Below are positions 58,969 through 64,000 of a stretch of DNA of 64,000 nt, piece after piece. The notes below the pieces were generated by a model. The model had not been told where the DNA came from. It saw only the letters and a list, made by a program, of their open reading frames with translations, and searched no databases. Position 1 is the first letter of the stretch. Each line of letters opens with the position of its first letter. The translations under genes were made by a program, and so were the position numbers. Where the stretch lies: the NCBI GenBank assembly GCA_934796775.1, contig CAKVPH010000002.1:101475-165474 (forward strand). Reading direction: 5' to 3'. This stretch comes from an uncultured Clostridia bacterium. GTDB lineage: Bacteria; Bacillota; Clostridia; Christensenellales; Borkfalkiaceae.

Positions 58969-60818
58969 AAAAAAAACTTACTAAAAATCAGATAACGCTG
59001 GTAAGAATTATTGTTTCGGCGGTTTTGTTTGTAGCGGTTTTGCTAATCACAAAACTTGTTCCTATGAATAAATACGTCGGGCTTGCATTGTATCTTGCGG
59101 TTTATGCGGTTATAGGGTATGACGTACTGTGGCGCGCTATAAAGAACATAAGCCACGGGCAGATTTTTGACGAGAATTTTTTAATGTGCGTGGCAACCGT
59201 CGGTGCGTTTGCTATCGGCGAATATATGGAAGCCGTTGCGGTTATGCTGTTTTATCAGACGGGTGAACTTTTCCAAAGCTACGCAGTAGGAAAATCCCGC
59301 AAAAACGTAACCGATCTTATGGATATGCGCCCCGAAACGGCAGTCGTGCTGCGTGACGGAGTTGAACAGGAAGTTTATCCCGAAGAAATATCGATAGGCG
59401 AAACGATGGTTGTAAAAGCCGGTGAAAAAATTGCAATCGACGGGCATATCGTTTCCGGTTCCGGCTCGCTTAATATGATGGCTTTAACAGGCGAAACCGT
59501 CCCCGTAGATGTAAAAGAAGGGGACAACGTATTAAGCGGTTCTATAAATATGAACGGTGTCTTGCACGTTGTTGCCGATAAAGAATTCAGCGATTCAACT
59601 ATTTCAAGAATACTCGATATGGTTGAAAATGCGTCCGTAAAAAAAGCTAAGGCGGAGAATTTTATTACAAAATTTGCACGTTGGTACACTCCCGTCGTAT
59701 GCGGCATTGCGCTTTTATACGGTATAATTGCCTCGCTTATTACTAAAAACGTATCTGTAAGCGTGTTTAATGCTCTTTCGTTTTTAGTAATCAGTTGTCC
59801 GTGCGCTTTGGTTATAAGCGTGCCTATGGGCTTTTTCGGCGGTATAGGTTCGGCTTCGCGTAACGGTATTTTGGTAAAGGGCGGCAACTATCTTGAGCTT
59901 TTAAGCAAGGCGAATATATTTGTTTTCGATAAAACCGGAACTTTAACAAAGGGTAGTTTCTCAGTCGTAAAAGTTGTGCCGGAAGTTGATGCTCGCCACG
60001 TTTTAAGTGTTGCGGCTGCTGCGGAGTGCGGTTCTAATCACCCGATTGCAAAATGTATAGCAAACTCCTCCGACGACTACGAAAGAGATTATGCGGTAAC
60101 CGAAATAGCAGGGCGGGGCGTTAGAGCAGAAAAGAACGGCGACGTGATTTTAGTAGGTAATGCTGCATTGATGCGCGAAAATAATATTGTTTTTGAAGAA
60201 ATTTCAGAAGCAGGCAGTATTGAATACGTAAGTCAGAACGGTAAATTTGTTGGCGCGATAGTGGTTGCCGACACTTTAAAAGACGATAGCATTTCCGCCG
60301 TAAAATCTTTGCAAAGTCTTGGCGCAAAATGTTGCATGCTTACAGGTGATAATGCAATAAACGCTAAAAAAATTGCTGAAGAAGTTGGACTGGACGATTA
60401 CAAAGCTCAACTGCTCCCGGGCGATAAAGTTAGCGAAGTTGAAAAAATCATTAAAAATAAAAAGCATGAGGACGTTGTGTGTTTTACGGGCGACGGTATA
60501 AACGATGCTCCCGTAATAATGCGTGCGGACGTAGGTGTTGCAATGGGTGCGCTTGGTAGCGACAGTGCAATCGAAGCCGCCGACGTAGTGCTTATGAAAG
60601 ACGATCTTTCATCTCTTGTTGTCGCTAAAAAGATAGCTAAAAAGACTGTTCGCATAGTTACCCAAAACATTATTTTTGCGCTTGCAGTAAAGCTGTTGGT
60701 TCTTGTTTTGTGTGCTATAGGCATTCCTTACGCAATGTGGTTTGCGGTATTTGCCGACGTTGGCGTTTCGGTTCTGGCAATACTCAATTCTATGCGTTGC
60801 TTAAAGTATGAAAAGTAA
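58965..60818 (+). CDS. P1B-type metal-transporting ATPase, Zn/Cd/Pb class
   Basis: 617 residues. About eight transmembrane helices; TGE (175-177) in the A domain, CPC (278-280) in the transport helix, DKTGTLT with phospho-D322, a NHPIAK HP motif, GDGINDAP and an Asp-containing last helix (FADVGVS), which is typical of Zn/Cd/Pb pumps. There is no N-terminal HMA domain, so it is shorter than ZntA. It expels metal under control of the ArsR protein upstream. Confidence 0.93.
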   Translation: MKKKLTKNQITLVRIIVSAVLFVAVLLITKLVPMNKYVGLALYLAVYAVIGYDVLWRAIKNISHGQIFDENFLMCVATVGAFAIGEYMEAVAVMLFYQTGELFQSYAVGKSRKNVTDLMDMRPETAVVLRDGVEQEVYPEEISIGETMVVKAGEKIAIDGHIVSGSGSLNMMALTGETVPVDVKEGDNVLSGSINMNGVLHVVADKEFSDSTISRILDMVENASVKKAKAENFITKFARWYTPVVCGIALLYGIIASLITKNVSVSVFNALSFLVISCPCALVISVPMGFFGGIGSASRNGILVKGGNYLELLSKANIFVFDKTGTLTKGSFSVVKVVPEVDARHVLSVAAAAECGSNHPIAKCIANSSDDYERDYAVTEIAGRGVRAEKNGDVILVGNAALMRENNIVFEEISEAGSIEYVSQNGKFVGAIVVADTLKDDSISAVKSLQSLGAKCCMLTGDNAINAKKIAEEVGLDDYKAQLLPGDKVSEVEKIIKNKKHEDVVCFTGDGINDAPVIMRADVGVAMGALGSDSAIEAADVVLMKDDLSSLVVAKKIAKKTVRIVTQNIIFALAVKLLVLVLCAIGIPYAMWFAVFADVGVSVLAILNSMRCLKYEK

Positions 60819-60830
60819 TAATTTAAATCT

Positions 60831-60858
60831 AAGGCAGGCTAAGGCTTGCCTTATTTTA
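60831..60858 (+). terminator. Terminator of the metal efflux operon
   Basis: AAGGCAGGC, loop TAAG, GCTTGCCTT (one G-U pair), followed by ATTTTATA. The T-run is interrupted. Confidence 0.7.
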
Positions 60859-60915
60859 TACCTTAAGGTAATAAAAAAATTGTTAATCGAATATATTTTG
60901 TTGGATAGATTTAAT

Positions 60916-61779
60916 ATGATTTCAACAAATTATCAGGGTAAAATAAAGCTATTTGATTTGCATAACGATTTACTTACCTCAAGTACTGAAACGGACAAGC
61001 AAGATTTTATTAAAAAAAATCAAAAGTCGGGCTATAGGTCGATTTACGCACTGTTCAAGGGTGAAAGAACTTTGAATGAAACGCTTGAAATATATGAAAA
61101 AGCAAAAAAAGTCGGCGTAAAATATTTTGCGTTTGAAGATGCGTGTTATTTAGATGAAAATGCAGATAATGAATCTATAGCGGCACTTTTTGAAAAAATA
61201 GCGGCAATAAATCCGCTTTATGTTTCGCTTTGCTGGAATTACGAAAACACTTTTGCTTTCGGTGCTTACGAATCTGTAAAAGCAGGGCTTAAAAGCGCAG
61301 GCGTAAAGTTTATTGAAAAACTGAATTTAAAAAATATTCCGATAGATACAGCACATATAAACGAATATGGTTTTTACGAAATACTCGACATTGCCAAAAA
61401 AACGCTATGCTCACATACTGCTTTTGATTTTGTTTTTCCGCATCGTCGCAATATCAATGATGCTCAGATTAAAGCACTGATTTCGCGCGGGGGGATAATA
61501 GGGCTTAATTGTGCAGGACATTTTTTAACAGAGCAAAAGTTTGCTCCCAAAATTGCTGCGGAAGCTTTTTTTAAAAGCGTAGATTTCTTTATTCAAAAAT
61601 ACGGTGAAAATAATCTTGCGATAGGAAGCGATTTTTTTGGATCGGATTATCTTGCCTTTAAAGAAAACTATGCTGTTTTTTATGAAGAGCTTACCGAAAC
61701 CTTTTTAAAACGAAACATTTCCGAAAAATTTATGTCGAGATTTTTTTACAAAAACGCCGTTGAGTTCTTTAATTTATAA
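60916..61779 (+). CDS. M19-family membrane dipeptidase-like protein
   Basis: 287 residues from the ATG at 60916; earlier in-frame starts run through the terminator and encode no family sequence. Motifs: DLHNDL (H16, D18), FEDA (Glu ligand), CSHTAFD (His ligand) and IGSDFFG. This is the binuclear zinc site of renal-dipeptidase-type enzymes, which cleave dipeptides, often with a D-residue. It is shorter than typical M19 enzymes (about 310-370). No good ribosome site was found, so the start remains uncertain. Confidence 0.8.
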   Translation: MISTNYQGKIKLFDLHNDLLTSSTETDKQDFIKKNQKSGYRSIYALFKGERTLNETLEIYEKAKKVGVKYFAFEDACYLDENADNESIAALFEKIAAINPLYVSLCWNYENTFAFGAYESVKAGLKSAGVKFIEKLNLKNIPIDTAHINEYGFYEILDIAKKTLCSHTAFDFVFPHRRNINDAQIKALISRGGIIGLNCAGHFLTEQKFAPKIAAEAFFKSVDFFIQKYGENNLAIGSDFFGSDYLAFKENYAVFYEELTETFLKRNISEKFMSRFFYKNAVEFFNL

Positions 61780-61869
61780 TTAATATGTAAATTTTGTAAC
61801 GTTTTTGTGAACTTTATATGAATTATACTCTAAAAATCGGGTATTATCGTATTAAAAATTAAAAACATA

Positions 61870-61898
61870 TTGACAATTTAAGCTCTTATCATTATAAT
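61870..61898 (+). promoter_or_regulatory. Consensus sigma-A promoter of pgcA
   Basis: TTGACA (61870-61875), 17-nt spacer, TATAAT (61893-61898). Both hexamers are perfect. Confidence 0.92.
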
Positions 61899-61970
61899 AT
61901 AAAAGATAAAATTGCAACGTACAAGCAATTTTTTAAAAAATCGCTTAAATAATTAAGGATAAAAAAATAT

Positions 61971-63707
61971 ATGAATTATACGGATTATAATATCAGATAC
62001 GAAAACTGGTTAACAAATCCCACACTCAGCGCAGAAGCTTTGGCGGAGCTGAAAGGGATAGCCGACAATGAAAAAGAAATAGAATATCGTTTTTCAAAAG
62101 AGCTTGATTTCGGCACTGCCGGAATGCGCGGACTGATGGGCTATGGTACAAATATGATGAATATTTATACAGTGAAAAGAGCCACTAAGGGGCTTGCCGA
62201 TTACATCAGAGAAAGCGGAACTAAGGCAATGATGAGTGGTGTTGTTATTTCTTACGACACCAGAAATAATTCTTTTATTTTTGCAAAAGTTGCAGCCGGG
62301 GTTCTTATTCAAAATGGAATTCAGGTTTATTTATATTCGCATGCTCGCCCGGTGCCAATGCTTAGTTTTGCCGTTCGAGAGCTTAAAGCTTTTGCGGGAA
62401 TAATGATTACGGCAAGCCATAATCCTAAAGAATATAACGGATATAAAGTTTACGGATCTGACGGAGCGCAGCTTTCTTTAGAGGCTACTTCAAAAGTCGT
62501 TGATTATATCGATCGCGTAACCGACCATTTTTCGGTTAAGTCGGTTGTTATAAAACAAAGAACAGCAATGGCTTTGTTGTCCTATGTTCCAAAAAGACTT
62601 GAACGCAAATATTATAAAACCATAATTTCACTCGGGCTTTCAAGAAAACTTGTCAGAAAAAACGGCAAGAAATTAAATATTGTTTATACGCCGCTTAACG
62701 GAACGGGATATACGCCCGTTACAACCGTGTTAAAGAAAATGGGCTTAAAAGTTCAGGTGGTCGAAGAACAAATTCCCGAAGACGGAAATTTCCCGACGGT
62801 AAAAGTTCCTAACCCCGAAGATAAATCTGCGCTTGCAATGGGGATTGCTTTGGCTGAAAAAGTAAAAGCAGACGTCGTTTTCGGAACGGATCCGGATTGT
62901 GATCGTTTGGGCGTAGCCGTAAGAAACGATAAAGGCGAATTTGTCGGCTTATCCGGCAATCAGGTCGGCGTTTTGATGTTACAATATATATTAGAACGGT
63001 TAAAACACGAAGACGCTATTCCGTCTGACGCAGTAGTTGTAAAAAGTTTTGTTTCAACAAATCTTGCAAAAGCTCTGTGCGACAGTTACGGCGTAACTTT
63101 AAAGGAAACGCCCGTCGGTTTTAAATTTATCGGCGAGCAAATAAAAGAAATGCTCAAAAATAAGAGCGGCACTTTTATTTTCGGTTTTGAAGAATCCTGC
63201 GGATACCTTCGCGGCACGCATTCAAGGGATAAAGACGCGGTTGTTGCGAGTATGCTTTTCGCCGAACTTGCCGTCTGGTGCGAGTCGAAGGGCAAATCCG
63301 TTTACGACATGCTTTCAGAAATTTACGATAAATACGGCTATGTTTACGATAAAACCATAAGCGTTGCATATTCCGGCGTGAACGCCATGAGCGATATGAA
63401 CGCAGTGGTCCAAAAAATGCGTCAGACCACGCTCGATAAGATCAATATATATAATGTTATAGCAGTGCGCGATTATTTGTTTGGCGAAAAAATCTTTACA
63501 GGCGATAAACCAAACGAAAAACTGGAGTATGAAGGCATCAACTGCTTATACTACGAGCTTGAAAACGGAAGTTTTGTTTGTTTAAGACCGAGCGGTACCG
63601 AGCCTAAGCTTAAAATTTATTTTTCGGTAAGCGCGCCGAGCGAAGAACTTTGCATGAAGTGTTACGAATCTTTAAGCGCAGATTTTTTAAAACTTGTTGA
63701 AGCGTAG
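61971..63707 (+). CDS. pgcA: Alpha-phosphoglucomutase (phosphohexomutase)
   Basis: 578 residues, usual for PgcA. Catalytic loop TASHNPKEYNG with the phosphoserine at about 148; metal loop DPDCDRLG; sugar loop GFEESCGYLRG; phosphate loop RPSGTEPKLKIY. It interconverts glucose-1-P and glucose-6-P for glycogen, teichoic acid or envelope sugar synthesis. AAGGA precedes the ATG. Confidence 0.95.
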   Translation: MNYTDYNIRYENWLTNPTLSAEALAELKGIADNEKEIEYRFSKELDFGTAGMRGLMGYGTNMMNIYTVKRATKGLADYIRESGTKAMMSGVVISYDTRNNSFIFAKVAAGVLIQNGIQVYLYSHARPVPMLSFAVRELKAFAGIMITASHNPKEYNGYKVYGSDGAQLSLEATSKVVDYIDRVTDHFSVKSVVIKQRTAMALLSYVPKRLERKYYKTIISLGLSRKLVRKNGKKLNIVYTPLNGTGYTPVTTVLKKMGLKVQVVEEQIPEDGNFPTVKVPNPEDKSALAMGIALAEKVKADVVFGTDPDCDRLGVAVRNDKGEFVGLSGNQVGVLMLQYILERLKHEDAIPSDAVVVKSFVSTNLAKALCDSYGVTLKETPVGFKFIGEQIKEMLKNKSGTFIFGFEESCGYLRGTHSRDKDAVVASMLFAELAVWCESKGKSVYDMLSEIYDKYGYVYDKTISVAYSGVNAMSDMNAVVQKMRQTTLDKINIYNVIAVRDYLFGEKIFTGDKPNEKLEYEGINCLYYELENGSFVCLRPSGTEPKLKIYFSVSAPSEELCMKCYESLSADFLKLVEA

Positions 63708-63853
63708 CATTTGTTAAGCCGTTTATTAAGCTGAATAAATTTACATTTTGCAGATATTCTTGCGCTTTAAAATGGCATTTTTTGCTCTATAAAAGCGTAA
63801 ATATATTTTTTTAGAAAAAAAATGAAAAAAATTGAAAAAAGTCGAAAAAATAC

Positions 63854-63882
63854 TTGACTTAAAAAATGCTAAATGTTATGAT
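63854..63882 (+). promoter_or_regulatory. Sigma-A promoter at the right edge
   Basis: TTGACT (63854-63859), 17-nt spacer, TATGAT (63877-63882). The downstream gene lies outside the window. Confidence 0.8.
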
Positions 63883-63888
63883 AGGTAG

Positions 63889-64000
63889 GCTGTCAAACGA
63901 GAGGCGGCAAACATAGCGGGAAGAAGCTATGGAAAGGAAGATTGACAACTGCATAGGAAATTAACGAGAGCATAAAGAAATGAAGTAGTTAATAGAGCAT
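63889..64000 (+). promoter_or_regulatory. Structured leader or RNA of unknown class, cut by window end
   Basis: From the predicted start (~63889), TGTCAA (63891-63896) pairs with TTGACA (63942-63947), enclosing a hairpin CATAGC/GCTATG (63912-63931). A second hairpin ATTAAC/GTTAAT spans 63960-63993. No start codon with ribosome site is seen in these 112 nt. The second part is reminiscent of the beginning of a T-box leader (GAGAG, GAAGTA), but no diagnostic T-box element is within the window. Confidence 0.35.

Noticed and set aside
1..64000. CRISPR arrays, tRNA or rRNA genes, transposases, toxin-antitoxin pairs or prophage genes
   Set aside because: None seen: the repeats present are two-copy tandem duplications without spacers, and no tRNA T-arm or transposase motif was recognised.

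Overview
The window looks like the chromosome of a low-GC, anaerobic, spore-forming member of the Clostridia (Firmicutes). The evidence is a sporulation sigma-G gene with a sigma-F-type promoter, [FeFe]-hydrogenase genes next to rex and ATP-dependent PEP carboxykinase, the hrcA-grpE-dnaK-dnaJ order with a CIRCE operator, purine-riboswitch control of xpt, many lipoproteins with classical lipoboxes, and sigma-A promoters with near-perfect TTGACA/TATAAT hexamers and 17-bp spacers. The exact lineage cannot be read from the sequence. No tRNA, rRNA, insertion sequence, prophage or CRISPR array was seen.

Region by region. (1) 1-2.4 kb: pyrimidine salvage (cytidine deaminase, pyrimidine-nucleoside phosphorylase, thymidine kinase). 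(2) 2.6-16 kb: an accessory carbohydrate locus under a divergent AraC-type regulator. It holds a two-domain GATase-like/deacetylase-like protein, a Gfo/Idh/MocA oxidoreductase, a DMT transporter, an ABC importer (lipoprotein receptor plus two permeases, no ATPase), two paralogous TIM-barrel glycosidase-like proteins (one exported, one cytosolic) and an 808-residue surface protein with a Cys-containing C-terminal anchor. (3) 16-17 kb: sigG. (4) 17.1-23.2 kb: a guanine riboswitch, xpt and a BMP-type nucleoside ABC importer, together a purine scavenging unit. (5) 23.3-27.4 kb: lipid kinase, a two-component system, and a beta-helix-like lipoprotein.

(6) 27.5-35.7 kb: redox and energy metabolism: Rex, PEP carboxykinase, then a thioredoxin-like ferredoxin, a PAS-containing (sensory, group C-like) [FeFe]-hydrogenase, a PP2C/SpoIIE-type phosphatase, a second [FeFe]-hydrogenase with canonical H-cluster motifs, and an SGNH hydrolase. 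(7) 36-46.3 kb: an acidic zinc-ribbon protein, two unknown proteins, Mrp, TrkA/TrkH potassium uptake, a TetR-ABC exporter unit, a DMT transporter and a second TetR. (8) 46.4-52.1 kb: a TerB-like protein and the CIRCE-controlled heat-shock operon. (9) 52.3-54.7 kb: M24 peptidase, EF-P, and an SDR that is probably the EF-P 5-aminopentanone reductase YmfI. (10) 54.8-63.7 kb: a leucine-rich-repeat lipoprotein, a ferritin-like protein, an ArsR/HMA/P1B-ATPase metal efflux operon with its operator, an M19 dipeptidase and alpha-phosphoglucomutase. The window ends inside a promoter-driven, possibly structured leader.

Two genome-scale habits stand out. Strong intercistronic hairpins without U-tracts follow several genes whose products are probably needed in excess. 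Short perfect tandem duplications of 13-28 bp recur in intergenic DNA and often copy a promoter-proximal, ribosome-binding or terminator segment.
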